Source: Mucor racemosus
Lineage: Eukaryota > Mucoromycota > Mucoromycetes > Mucorales > Mucoraceae
DNA: 64,000 nt
Assembly (NCBI GenBank): GCA_027405735.1
Contig: JAPEHQ010000002.1
Location: 2,232,001 to 2,296,000, forward strand
Reading direction: 5' to 3'
Below the pieces are notes generated by a model. The model was given only the letters and a program-made list of their open reading frames with translations. It did not search any database and was not told where the DNA came from. Position numbers and translations under genes: made by a program. Positions 10,215-23,956 of the stretch are shown here, piece by piece; position 1 is the stretch's first letter; each line of letters starts with the position of its first letter.

Positions 10215-10620
10215 TTTATTATTAGAAAGAGTCTATATAGCGTAATGTTTTGCAGAAATATGAAGCTTCAAAGTTTTGGAATTTTTTTAAGCAGAGAAAG
10301 ACAGGCTTCTTTTCGATAGTTGTGCTTTGATCATTTAAAAATAATGTTTAGTTAGTTAATGTGATCAAGATTGTATGTTACTCATAGGTTCACTGTGCAT
10401 TAAATTCATCTTCAAATCAATTTTGAATCATTATTTTATTCTATAAATTTTTTTCAAAGAATATCTAAAACAATCGATACAAAATAGTTTGAAGACATAC
10501 GAGTTTTTATTTCCCCATTTTCACAGCAACTCAGGGAGGCTAAACCTTTGGCAACTCTGTTTGTCAACATTAAAAGCGCCTGCTATTACAACGGGAGGTC
10601 ATTTGGATCCATATCCGTCG
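10215..10620 (+). repeat. R1 fragments beyond the LTR
   Basis: 10215-10300 (TTATTATTAGAAAGAGTCT onward) resembles the 3' part of R1 at 16465-16540 and 19655-19730. 10380-10600 matches, inverted, the outer end of R1 copy C at 35540-35760, including the block CAGCAACTCAGGGAGGCTAA. This is consistent with an R1 element broken up by the LTR insertion at 9682-10214. Confidence 0.5.
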
Positions 10621-11880
10621 AGAACTGGTGAGCTTACTGACCTTCTTAATAGGTGTAAATAGCAGATACCTAACTTGCTGTTTAAACCTACGCATGCACG
10701 ATAATCTATAAAAGCTGGTATGTAAAATGCTTCTAATGTCTATGCATACCTTTGTTCATGGGGATTCGCTGTGTACTTTGATCAATATTTATAAATACCG
10801 TATTTAAAATTTTTTCAATAAAGGTGTGCAGCAAACTATAGGTGCACTTTGGCAATAATTTTCTCGATACACAGTAAGCTGTGAAAGTTGCAATTTGGCA
10901 TCATTGGGTGGAAGATGATGTGTACCTAACTCTCGTGCAAATTTTGAAGTTGCTTTGATCAAAATTGGCCAAGATACGACTTTTGTTGTCAAGTAAATTT
11001 TGGATCGTTTCAGATGGTTCTCAGACAATTTTCAAAACTTTTCGTTCAATATTGAGTCAAATTTAGTTAAATCCTCAAAGTAGATGTACCTTGTCTCCAT
11101 AGGCCATTGATTTCTCTCCAGAAATAAAATTGTTATTATATAATGCCCTCTAAAGCAATGATTTCTGCAATACGGATGATTGTATTTACAGTATGGCCCA
11201 GGTATATAAACAGCTTTTCAATCAAATTATTCAAAATTTTAAAGACGTCATCAACGGAAGCCAAATTCTAGGCTTTATTCAAAAACACGAGGGCCCCTGT
11301 TTTTCCCCCTTTTTTTGAATAACCAGGTAAATTTGATGAAACAAAACCGTATGGTTTGGTGGAATCACGAGTCTATCCCGTATGTGTCTTATCCGTTGTT
11401 GGCTAAGATCTACTATAGTATCTCGCAAGATAAAGTTTCATGCGTGGCTGATGAAGGTTAGATGAAAGTTTCGACGTTAAAGTAACGCCTGGCGCGTGAG
11501 ATTTTAACGAATCTTGTACCATAAACTTTCCTAGTATTCAGGTTTGAATAAAAGAAAAACAAGTCGCTCTACTTGTTTAACTTTCTTTTGGATCATCCTG
11601 ATATGGGGTTTATTCTATCTGCGTTTGGTTCTTTTGATTATTTACCTGGCGGTTATCAGCTATTGATATCTGATTTTTGACGCACCCCTGGCCACGGTGA
11701 GTCAAAATGATTTGAACCAACAGTTTATAGCTATGCGTTATCTGTGCAATAACTAGTATCTGTCTATGATATCTAGTTTTGTATGCGCTATTGGATCTTT
11801 CTTTACGTCATGTGATGACTTCTCTGCAAATGGAGGTTATTTTTCTGTAAAGCGGTTCTCTTCCAACAATAGCTGGTAGC
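10621..11880. other. Unassigned region between repeats
   Basis: No supportable gene. A 74-codon minus frame at 10804-11028 has a reasonably protein-like composition (FARELGTHHLPPNDAKLQLS) and could be a decayed transposon fragment, but I recognise no family. Near 11685-11730 a short stretch (ATTTTTGACGCACCC...TCAAAATGATTTGA) loosely resembles 14565-14615 on the other side of the 21-bp repeat array. Confidence 0.3.
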
Positions 11881-11889
11881 TTTTTAAGG

Positions 11890-14450
11890 TAATATGGTCC
11901 TTTTTATAAAACCTGGTCTTTTTTTGCAACAATAACATCCAGTATCTTTACAATAATAGGTCTTTCTCAGCACAAATTGGAATTTGTCGTGCAGCATCTG
12001 GTCGTTTTCTGTAGCATTGGGTTTCTTATGCACGTAATTGGGTCTCTTGCAAGCGATATGGCCTTTATCTCTACAAAGTGCAAAATCTCAAATTTTTTCT
12101 GAAAAATTGGGTTTTGTTCTACAAGGTCTCGTTTCTATTTTGCATAGCCATATATCACTTAACAAATGTTGTCTCTTCCTGCTTTATCTGGTTTCTTTTG
12201 TGCAAAATGCGTCCTAGTTTCTGTCCTCAATGTATGATTCACTTTTTACAATATATTGCCTCGATTTATGCTTATATGATCTTCATTCGTTTTCAATTGG
12301 TCTCAGCTCATGCTCATCTGGTTTAGGTATATACACTTCTGGTCTAAATGTAAGTTTATGTAGTCTCATTGTATTCTTATCTCGTCTCAATTCATTTACT
12401 TATCTGGTTTTTATCCATAGTCATCTGGTCTTAATTCATTTTCAACTGGTTTCCATTCATGCGGTTCTGGTCTTACTTTATTTTCAACTGGTCTTAATCC
12501 ATGCTTCTCAGGTATATATTTATGTTCCTCTGGTTGAAATTTGTTCTTATATATTATCAGGTCGTCTAATTTATTTTCAACTAATCTAAATTTATGTTCT
12601 TCTGGTAAAAACTCTTACTTATGTGGCATCAAGTCCTGCTCATCTGGGATCCATATTTTTACGTCTATTCAAAATTCGTGCACTCCTGCTGGTCTCAGTT
12701 TATGCTAGTGTGGTCTCCATGTCTCCATTTCTGCTCTTCTGGTTAACATTCATTTCCATCTGGTCTCAAGCATGCTCTTCTGAAATTAATTCATGCTCAT
12801 GTGGTGGTTCACGTTTATCCACACTTGATCTTAACTCATACATGTCTATCCTCAATTTATGTCTAGCTGGTCTCAATTTATTCACATCTGGTATTTGTTT
12901 GTGCTCGTCCGGTTTAAATTCGTGTTCTTCTAGTCTAAGGTGGTACTCTTCTGCTCTAAATTCGTGTTCTTCAGGTCTAAATTCATCATGTTTATTTATT
13001 CTATATTAATGCTAATCTGGTTTTAGTTTATGCTCTTGTAGTATCAATTCATACTCTTCTGGTCTAACGAGGTTCTCTTGTGGTCCAAATTCGTGTTCTT
13101 CTAGCTTAAATGTGTGCTCTTCTTATCTATATTTGTATCTATGCTTATTAGGTAATAATTTATGTATATTTGATTTTAATTTATGCTCATCTGTTATAAA
13201 TTTATGTTCATAGGGTCGCAATTCGTGCGCTTTGACTGTCAATTTATGCTTTTATTATCTGGTGTCTATTCGTCCGTATCTGGTATCAATTCAAATCATC
13301 ATCTGGTCTGCGTTTATGCTCATCTAGCCTCAATTTTGGGACATCTTGTCTAAATTCATGCATTTATGCTTTACATTTATGTTGATCTGGTGTGAATGCA
13401 TCGTCATCTGGTCTCAATTCATACTCATGTGGTTTCATTTTATCTTTATCCTGTCTAAAAAGATTCATTTCTGGTCTCATTTTATGCTTCTTTGGTCTCG
13501 ATCCTTGCGCATCTGGTTTAAATTAATGCAGCTCTGGTACAATATGAATTCGTAACTGGTATCAAGTCATTCTCATCCTGTCTCAATTCTTAGGTATCTG
13601 GTTTCAAGTCATGCTCATTTGATGTAAATTTCTCCACATCTAGTCTTACTTTATGGTAATTCGTTCTTAATTTATTTTTAACTGCATCGGTTTACTGTGT
13701 ATGCTAATATAATCTTAATTTATTTTCAACTAGTCTGATTTTACGTTCTTCTGGTATAAAATTCTACTTATGTGGTCCCAAATCATGCTCATATGGTGTA
13801 AATTCCTTTATATCTGGTCCAACGTCATACACTTCAAATCTCAGTTGATGCTATTCTGGTCTAAAATTGTGTTTTCTAGTCTATGTTCGCGCTCTCTTTA
13901 TGGTCTAAAAGTATGTCCATTCGGTCTACATTAATGCTAATCTGGTTTTAACTTATGCTTTCTTAGTATTAATTCATGCTCTCCTGGTCTAAAAACGTAC
14001 TATTGTTGTCTACGTTTGTGTTCTTTTAGTTTAAATGTATGCTCTTATGGTTTGTATTCATGTTTATTTGGTATTAATTCATGCTTATTTGATTCTAATT
14101 CATGCTCATCTTGTCTAAATTTATGTTTATTGGGTCCCAATTTTTGCTCCTTGGTTATAAGTTTAAATGCTTATCTGGTCTCAATTCCTACTAATCAGAA
14201 CTCAATTCATGCTTGTCTTGTCTCAATTCATCATCATTTCGTTTCAATTTATGCACTTCTGGTCTAATATCATGCTCATCTGTTGGTTTCAATTTATTTG
14301 TATCTGGTCTCAATTCATGTACGTCTCGTTTCACTTCCTTAACTTGCGGTCTCTATTTACGAAGAAGTTATCTTGGTAAAAATTCAAAAGGTACTATCAA
14401 CATCTGATTTCAATTCGGAATATCTAGTTTCTCATCATATGCTTTATTTA
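11890..14450 (+). repeat. Degenerate 21-bp tandem repeat array, about 2.5 kb
   Basis: Long tandem array with period 21 and approximate consensus TCTGGTCTNAATTCATGCTCA; clearest from about 12290 to 14360, for example the consecutive units at 12866-12990. Units are heavily diverged, with occasional 20- or 22-base spacing, and the first part (11890-12290) is more degenerate. With about 120 units it is a very old minisatellite. Since 21 is divisible by 3, each plus frame repeats a heptapeptide (SGLNSCS, LVSIHAH or WSQFMLI type), which explains the several 60-128-codon open frames here. Those frames are broken by stops and I do not call them genes. Confidence 0.8.
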
Positions 14451-15524
14451 TTTATTTTTAGTTCAATTTGGTATATCTGGTCTTGTCTCTCTGGTTTTGT
14501 TTCTTTGATACTATTATCTTAGTTACTATATTTCCTTCAGAAGTTAAAGCATTTTTTTTGTTATCTAATTTTTGATACACCCTATGCGGGTTTAAGAATC
14601 AAAATGATTTGATCAAAAAAAAAAGCGATAACTTTTACCACCTTTATTGGAATGGCATCTGTTTTGATGCTTTCCCGATAAATTCGGTTACTATACTCAG
14701 TTGTTTGTCTTTGTACAATCGGTAATCCTGGGTCAATTTAACCTGGTTGCTCTCCATTCATGGACTTGCGACCTCTCCCCCTTTTAGGGTCTTGTAGTCT
14801 TCTTTCACGGTAACGGGCTGGAAACTATAGCCCTTTCTGGCAATCGGAGCCGTACTGTTTTCATAGCATTTGCTTGATTTCAGTACCACTTTATAGTATG
14901 GTGGTAAACAAGCTATAAAGTCAAATGGCAACATGTAGATAGACCTCCTCGTGGTGTTGCTGGAAACGTTCTTTTGAACGGCAAATTATCTACTCCATTA
15001 AACCAATTCGATCACAAGTTATTCCTCCTTTCTTTTAGAGAGTTTTACCGCTTATAATCCTGATCCATAATTGTTTTATTTAATTCGATTTTTTCTCGAT
15101 TCATTATTCATAATAATAAAAAAAAGTACAATGCTGAAATTAATTACTTTATTAATATATTTCTTATTTTCTATTATTACTTGATTGGATACAACTAAGC
15201 ACTTGTAAAATCATTGACAGCATTTAAAAAAAACATATACTGCTCAAAATTTAAATATATTGATGTGTTTTCTATAAATCCACAAAGTTTAACAGAAATA
15301 CATAAGCACATACAGTTGCTTGATTGTCACATACAAAAACTATTTAAAAGTAGTATCTATATACGTATACCGTAGTGTAACCGAGAGCCTTTTAAATTTT
15401 TATCAAAATGGATAAGCGTTCGCCAAGTTTTGAGGCTTTGCATTTTCCATTTTGCAGTCAGTTTTCGATAATATTATTATTCATCATCTAGTAATAGCGC
15501 TTGAAAAATTAAGGCAGGCTAACA
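14451..15524. other. Unassigned region
   Basis: AT-rich, no gene. A short plus-strand stretch at about 14934-15040 reads HVDRPPRGVAGNVLLNGKLS and could be a decayed mobile-element ORF, but no family motif is evident. Confidence 0.3.
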
Positions 15525-17010
15525 ATAATTTAAATAAGTTAGAAATGATCAGCTTAAAATTGAGAAACTGAACTTAAAATAAAAATAGCTAGAGAAAACA
15601 TTAAGATATTGCAATGATGGTTATTAAGTATGTAAACTCTACTTTATTTTTCATTCTCTACCAAGATATTTAGGGTTTAGGTCGCTATAAAGACATTTTA
15701 TTTTTTGTATATTTTGCGAGAGCTCTTTTGGAGCATTTTTTATGGTATAGAAATTTGTGAAGAGACGACTGGTATACCAAATTAAAATCATATGATTGTC
15801 CTGTAACGTCAATCTAACAGATTTCATCTCAAAAAAAGCATATTGTTGACTTTTCCTCGAGACAATCTAAATAATAGTTTATATTACATTATGCAGCGTA
15901 TGATAACTGAAGTCCAAAATTGAAACGATTGAAAAATGGTAAAAAAAACCAAAATTGTTTCAGAGCTCACGAACTGCAAAAAAAGTTAAACTAGGGGAAT
16001 AAATGGTTTTTGTTCAGTTTTAAATTCTGCATCTATCGAAAGAGAATTTAGACAAATACTTCACATAAAAGCTTGCGGAAATGCGATTGAAAGTTTGGGG
16101 TTTTTTGAAGACACTGTATATATCACTTTTTATAAGCATAATTCAAATATAAGTAATGTAAATAATGCGTAAAAAATCTATCTATCGATCGAGCCATTGC
16201 TGAACCATCTATATGCATGTTCTCTAGAGAAAACGAGATTTTTGTCAAAAAATTTAACATTTAGAATTTGGAAATGAAGGTATCTCTTTGTACATATTTT
16301 TGAGGATAACTTGACAAAAAATCAATATACTAAAAAAAAATGCTATTCAATTTCACAAATATTTTCTAATCTACTACAACAGAAATGCCAAAAAAATGAA
16401 AAAATAAGTGCCCAGAATTTTTTCAAACTGAAATATGTTAGAGAGTAGTTTAAAACAAATAAGTTTTGTTATTAGAAAGTGTTAGTATAGCTTAATTTTT
16501 TCAAGAATTATGAAGCCCCAAATTTTTCAATTCTTTAGCAATGAAATACGCGTAAAAATATAAAATGAGAGTTTATGGATACATACAATCTTATTTATAG
16601 AAAGAATAATAATAAAGACTAGTAACATTTATTATGGAGAACGTAGGCTTTATTACTAGAAAAACTAATGGTAAAAGAAAGAACCAAGAGCTTCTATGTC
16701 TTGGTTTAAAAGACTATTTATAAGAATTGCATTTCAATGTGAGTTAGAAATGGAATTGGCTTCAAAATTGGCTGTTTAATATCCTCGAAAACCGACATAA
16801 AACATTAGCACTGAAAAATTAATATCAACAGCAAAAAATAGGGTATTTCCGGACACTTATTTTTGAATTAAAGTTAAACATCTCAGGTACATTGGCATAT
16901 ATCTTTTTCTTGGTGTTATTTAGTGAAAAAAAAAGTTAAGCAGGGATGAAAAGTGGGACCCAGTTTTGAAGGAAAAAGCAGTGAATTTTACGCGTTTTTG
17001 AGTCTTTCGT
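15525..17010 (+). repeat. Dispersed repeat R1, copy D (contains a solo LTR)
   Basis: Its first part (to about 15870) aligns with R1 copy A at 5530-5870; the remainder aligns with R1 copy E at 18925-19970, including the shared end block around TATCTTTTTCTTGGTGTTAT (16898 and 19851). It differs from copy E by a 232-bp insertion at 16566-16797. Stops occur in all frames. Confidence 0.7.
16566..16797. mobile_element. Solo LTR, 232 bp, TSD TAAAA
   Basis: Begins TGAGAGTTTATGG and ends GAAAACCGACA (TG...CA), flanked by TAAAA at 16561-16565 and 16798-16802. R1 copy E at about 19740-19760 lacks the insert, giving an empty site. The sequence is not the same as the solo LTR at 8032 or the Ty3 LTR family, so at least three LTR families are present in the window. 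Confidence 0.7.
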
Positions 17011-18093
17011 GAGATATAAAATAAATTTAGGAATAGGTAGCATAATGCGACTAATTTATGTCTGTTCACTTATGTCTAAAGTATATCCTAAAAAATGTTT
17101 ATTATGAGGTTAGTTATAGAAAGAAGGCATATTCTGATTTTGAAGATTGAAACTATCAATTTTTTTTTGAAAATCAAATTTAATATTATAATTCATTTTA
17201 ACTTATCGAGCGTAGATTTTTGTGTACTACAGCAAGTCAAAATAGGTTGTGAAGGACAGAACAAACAAAATAAATTGTAATTTTTTTTTACTGTATTGAT
17301 TAATTAGTAAGAAAAATAATTACATAAATATCATAGAGTGTAATTGTTTAGCTTCTACATAGAAAAAAATAACCTAAAAATTGTTTTTTATTATATGTAC
17401 TGTATTAACAGATATTGTTTTCCTGTGGAGATCGGACGAGATCTGGTATTTTTAACATTGATGACCGTAACTTTTATAGATTATAAAATTTTTGTTACTA
17501 CATATACCACACGTTTTATGTACTACTAAATTTTTGTATATATACGTAGCGCTATTTTGTATTTACTGATTATATGCTCACTAGAAACTTCAGTTATGTT
17601 CTCTAATAGTGCGATAAAGTCAGCTTTTACATTATTGTACCTAGCATAATTACATTATACATTATACAGGGCAAAGATGACAGGTTGTTTTTTATATTTC
17701 TGTCAGGAATAAAGATTTTTTTGGAAACCAAATTGCTACTGATACTCAGCAAATAATTTAATAATGTAAACTTTATTGTAAGCTTACTACTGTCTGTATA
17801 TTTTAATTTTGATTTTAATCCAGTAAGTAACAAATAGAGTATTACTAATTGTAACATAAAGGCATACATGATGGAATATCGTTAATCATTTTTCAGAAAG
17901 ACTTGAAAAGAGTTCAGCGAATAACATCGTCAATCATATTTGGATTTCTATCAGTTCCTGCTTCAATCATTATCAGTTAGAAATTGGTCTGTCACCAACG
18001 TTAATTTATCCTTAAGAATGGACTTCAAGGTAATTATTTCTGCATGAACAATACCATTAAAGGCATACCACTCTTCACTCAAGAAACAATTTA
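17011..18093. other. Intergenic, nothing recognised
   Basis: AT-rich sequence with only short random frames of 60-80 codons. No repeat partner within the window was found. Confidence 0.35.
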
Positions 18094-18624
18094 TGTTGTA
18101 TGCCACCAAGTACCATTCAATGTTATTACCTTCTACAGTATCAATACATTTTACAATCTACTGACTACGACATGTATTGAAGTGCAAAGTCTTAATAACG
18201 GATATAAAAAACTCCTAGCGTACTAAGTTTAATTCAGTAATTAGCAAGAACGCTTGGACCTCAATTATAGTACCATATTATTTCATCCCAGCGGTTAATC
18301 AATCAAGTAGCTATCAAATCAATATCCTAGCATATTAGCGCAACATTGAAACAAGGCAACTCATAAGCTCTGAAAGCACGGTTCAATTATGACTTGATCC
18401 ATTTCAATACATAGTAGATTACTATCAAACAGATCTAATGGTTCAATAGTGCCTTAAATTACATCTCAGGATCTCAATGTCAAATCAATATAAAAGGCCA
18501 TACTTTTATATCTAAATAAACGATATATTGTTTTTATTATACAGTTAAATAAATGATTCATTACTCATTCTCCTTTAATTGTATTCTTTTTTAAGTATTA
18601 TTTATGAAACATGAATATATAACA
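18094..18624 (+). mobile_element. Solo LTR of the resident Ty3 family
   Basis: About 531 bp in the opposite orientation to the intact element, beginning TGTTGTATGCC and ending ATATATAACA. It aligns along its whole length with 55426-55954 (reverse complement) but is diverged. No internal retroelement sequence adjoins it, and no clear target duplication remains. Confidence 0.75.
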
Positions 18625-18924
18625 GGACACAACAACAGGTAGTTTATTGGACAGAAATATCATGTTTTGCTAATGGTTTCCTCAATTCACAGTGATCTGT
18701 GAAAGTAGAAACATAAATTTTTATGTAAGATATATTTAAATCTACCATCATGTATAATTGGAGATTAATTGGATCAATATTCACAAGGTTGGGGGGTTTT
18801 TTTCTTTGTTTTCTGCAGTTGTAAATATTAGTTTATTATTTTTTTAAAATTAAAACTAATTATTCAGGGCTTAATTTCTGTATCCACAAGATAGATCTAA
18901 TGGCTTGCTACTTTGCATTTTTTG

Positions 18925-19970
18925 TTTTAGCAAAAAACATTGATTTTTCATCGAGATAACCAAATTGATAGTTCTTAGCACAGCTTAAGACCTTTATCAC
19001 GGGGTTCCAAAATTTATTTGTTGAAATGAATGAAAAATGATTCAAAAAAACAAAATCGTTTAATGGCTCATGAGATGCAAAGTAAGTCGGCCTAGAGCAT
19101 TAAATAGTTTTTGTACAGTTTTGGATTCTGCAACTATCTAAATGAAAATCAGACAAGCATTCCACATTAAAGTTTGCGCAAAATGCAATTGAAATTCTGG
19201 AGGTTTTTTGAAGATACGCATCACTTTTTATAAGCATATTTAAAATATAAAAAATTAAAATTATGCGCAAAAAAAGTATCTATCGATCGAGCTATTACAA
19301 AAATTTTTAGCTACATTTTTCATAGAAAAAGCGAGATTTTTGTCCAATTTTTTTCAGATTCAGAATTTAGGATGAGGGTATACAAGGGGAAAATGGACGC
19401 TAGAAATGAAGGTATATTTTTGGACATATTTTTGAGGATATCTCCACGAAAAATTAATATTTTGAAAAACTCTAAATTGGGTCCGAGAGAGCTTAACGAG
19501 CTTAATGACAAGAATACAGAAAAAATGTTGCTCAATTTAGCCAATATTTTGAAACATACTATAGAAATGTCAAAAAAAAATGAAAAAAAATAAAAGTGCT
19601 CAGAATTTTTTTATATTAAAACATGTTATAGAGCGCTTTAAAACAAGTAAGTTTTATTATTAAAGAGTGTTAGTACAACTTAATTTTTTCTAGAGATATG
19701 AAGCCTCAAAGTTTTCAATCCTTTAGCAGTAAAATACGCGTAAAAAATCTGAAACATTAGCGCTTAAAAATTAATACCAACTGCAAAAAATAGGATATTT
19801 CAGGATACTTGTTTTTGGATTAAAGGTGAACATCTTAGGTACATTGGCATATATCTTTTTCTTGGTGTTATTTAGTGAAAAAAAAAGTTAAGCAGGGATG
19901 AAAAGTGGGACCCAGTTTCCAAGGAAAAAGCAGTGAATTTAACCTATTATATTTGAGTCTCTCATGGGCA
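18925..19970 (+). repeat. Dispersed repeat R1, copy E
   Basis: Aligns in direct orientation with 15850-17010 after removing the solo LTR from that copy. Shared landmarks are the TCTATCGATCGAG block (19276 and 16180) and the near-identical end from about 19840 to 19940. It contains no intact ORF; the opposing 73- and 74-codon frames at 19320-19593 lie in the repeat and look incidental. Confidence 0.7.
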
Positions 19971-20166
19971 TTTCGTTCCCCCGATACATATTAAAAACAG
20001 CTTAAAATGCCGTAAACGCGAAAGACATGTTGAATATATAAATCAAAAAATCATTTTTTTATTGAGCCTTCAAAAAAACCGTTAGATTATCAAATCTAAT
20101 TGTATTTTAAATCTGGTTTATATTGATATATCATTATTGTTGCAAAAAGTGTTTTGACAATTTCTA

Positions 20167-21924
20167 TTAATCTTTATTGATGTTATCATTGTTGTCGGAA
20201 GAGGAAGCGGCATCCGCGTTGGCAGCAGCAGTGGCAGCGGCAGCGGCAACAGCATTAGCATTAGCAGCATTATTATGAAAGTCATGAGCAAACTTTCTAA
20301 CATAATTGTCCACACATTCTCTCACATTTAAATTAGGAATTAAACCATCCAAGCCATTCTGAATTGTCTGTTGACAATCTTGACAAGCGAAATCATGCTC
20401 CATTAAATGCACACGAATACATTCATCACAAAAACTAGCACCACAACAAGGAGTAATTGTAGCTTCTCTCAAAATACCATTACAAATAGGACATTGCAAA
20501 TGTTTAGGTACTGGGATAGAGTCATACCAATCCATTAAATCACCAGCAGATGAGACACCAAGTCCAATGGTAGTTGCGGCTTTGGCTACATGTTTATCCC
20601 AAGAAGATGAATCGGCTTGTGCAACTACAATGTCACCTTTGGGTGTTACCATTAAACCACCAGTACCGGCTTTCACGGCATTCTTGGGTTCTTCAATCAC
20701 CTTGAGGAAACTACGAGGAATACCGGTTGTACGTTTAATTCTAGGATGTTTATCATAGTCTTTGTCACCATTGGTAGGACATTGATTGATATAATGACCT
20801 TTATGTTTCATATACGAATAAGCACCCAGAGTGTCTATAAATGTGAATTACATTGACTTACCTTTTTGTCCACATCGATAACATACATAGGTAGGAGGTG
20901 GCACTCTTTGTGGCATTTGGCCATCTTTATTTTCTGATGAATCTCTATGCGTTAATCCACCAGGAGAGCCTTGAAACCCACCTCTACCACGTCTAGCATC
21001 TCCACCACGAGCATTATAAGGAATATATTGTTGTCTAAACCAACAGATCAATAAAGAAATTACAAAAAAAAAAAAAAAAAAAAACAAAAGCAAAAAAAAA
21101 TCAATACATTGCAATAGACAAATTTCATTTTTAATTAAGTAAACATATTACACAGGGAAAAAAAAAAAAAACTACAATCTTTCAACTACATTCATTCTCT
21201 TTCTTTCCCATTTTTGCCCTTCTTTCCTCCCTCCTTCCCAAAAAGAAAAAAAAATAGTACTTACTCTGCTAATCTTTCTTGCATTGCACCCCATTGATCT
21301 GTTGTTTGTTGAAACATGGCTTGAATTCTAGCTTCTTCAGAATCATCTTTAGGCTCATCTCCTTCATTATTGTTGTCATCACCAGCATTATTTGGCAATT
21401 GAGATGATTTATTTGGTGCATGAGGTCTCTGCGCATTAAGTACCATATTTCTACCACCACTTAAATTAGGAGGACCACCACCACTGCCATTACCACCGCT
21501 CCCACCAGCTCCACCACCTGGCGCATTTGATGGCCCTCCTTTCATGATTCCAAATCCTCCTGCTCCCTTTCCATCAGTCGGTAAAACGCCCAATACGTAT
21601 CGTTGTGCTGTTCCTTTACCGGGCCTTGCTGCTGGTAGTCGTCTCACGATGACAGATGTATTTCTTGGAACAACAAACACATCATCTTTGTATTCTATAC
21701 GTATGGTTTAGTAATGTATATAAACCGAATTTGTTATTGGTCAACAAACCCTCATCTGTTTGTGCGTTATAAACAGCAATATCGAATTCAGTACCCTTTC
21801 CAAATTTCTTTGCTCTGATAATTTCGCGTTTTAAATCAAATACGGTAGCACCTGGACCATCAAATGTAAATACATCATAATCAGAATCTTTAGCTGACCT
21901 AAGTTTATAGTAAATAACAGACAT
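20167..21924 (-). CDS. MPE1: Mpe1/RBBP6-like cleavage and polyadenylation factor subunit
   Basis: Four exons on the minus strand (21750-21924, 21265-21694, 20862-21034, 20167-20798) encode about 469 residues. Mpe1 is a subunit of the nuclear pre-mRNA cleavage and polyadenylation factor and may act as an E3 ubiquitin ligase. Domain order is diagnostic: an N-terminal DWNN ubiquitin-like domain (starts SVIYYKLRSAKDSDYDVFTF, ends SVIVRRLPAARPGKG), a Gly/Pro-rich linker, a CCHC knuckle (CYRCGQKGHYINQC) and a C2-C2 RING (CPICNGILREA, CCGASFCDECI, CQDC). Intron 1 of 55 bases was chosen because it restores the conserved NAQTDEEYKDD join. The C-terminus ends in an Ala/Asn-rich tract and is short compared with animal RBBP6. 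The 230-base intron 2 contains a long homopolymer. It diverges from UTR4. Confidence 0.93.
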
Positions 21925-22126
21925 AATGGAATATAGTATTTTTCAATAAAAAGAAAGAAAAAACAAAAACAAAAAAAGCTTTGTGGGATTTGGCTGCGAT
22001 GTTTTATACTGACTTTATTGACTTTTTTCATCCGGACTACGATAAATTTTTCTGTCAACCAATGTTTCTCTGGCCTTGTTGACGGTTTCTTTCATTTGAT
22101 ACTCTTCTTGTAAAAACCAACAAATC
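21925..22126. promoter_or_regulatory. Divergent promoter between MPE1 and UTR4
   Basis: Only 202 bases separate the two start codons, so both promoters must share this interval. It contains an A-rich stretch next to MPE1 and a CCAAT pentamer at 22059-22063, a possible binding site for the HAP/CBF factor. Factor binding is inference. Confidence 0.5.
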
Positions 22127-23226
<1,100 letters not shown>

Positions 23227-23956
23227 ATAAAGAAATCAACCAACTTTTACTTTACTTTGGCTCTAAAAAGATACGCCAAAAGAAAACAATTATGCGTTCC
23301 TTTTTAGAAATACAGAACAGAATAAACGGGCGTACTTGAAAAAAAAAACTGGGCTGAAATATGATATTTATCAATTTTTAAAGAATTTTTGCAAGCTTTC
23401 ATTTTCTAATTAGATAATAAAAACAAATCAAAGTATGCTTAAAACATATCAAGCATATAATCCAATTTTTTATTTTGCAAAAGAAAGGCTTTTTGTCATT
23501 ATTTTGCTTGTCTTTTTTAGCTCTATTTCGAAGATTGCACATTTGTTTTTTAGTGCTCCATTTCTCCCAGGCAAGAGGATTTATATACTGTAATTACTTA
23601 TTGGTACTTTTAAAACTGTGTAACTATCTGGTTTCTCTATTCAGATACAATGTCAACATAAATTCGTAAAATTGATACTTGGCAACGTGCTAAATTTACA
23701 GCCTGGTATGACATTATTGTTCTGAATAATTATCCATTGATTTGACCCAAAACAACATTGCGAATGTGCTTTTTCTAGTTTAAAGTTTATCTGCTGACAA
23801 TATATGAGTTACATCTTTGTGGCACTGTTTGTAGAATTGATACTTGCACAAGGCTTGATGTTGTGCAATAATGAAGAGGTTAAATCTCTTTAAACATTTC
23901 CCCCCTTTTTTTTTTTCCTTTTTCCTGTTCTCTCTCAACAGTTCAAATTATACAAA
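23227..23956. other. Intergenic, promoter side of the Hsp70-like gene
   Basis: AT-rich, no gene. A pyrimidine-rich block at about 23900-23940 precedes the start of the Hsp70-like gene, as seen before other genes in this window. Confidence 0.35.

Noticed and set aside
10804..11028. 74-codon minus-strand frame that looks protein-like
   Set aside because: Composition is plausible, but no start context, neighbours or family motif support a gene; kept only as a remark in the region entry.
12230..14407. Several open frames of 60-128 codons, Ser/Leu/Cys-rich
   Set aside because: They are products of the 21-bp tandem repeat, which keeps frames open by periodicity; they are interrupted by stops and shift frame between units.
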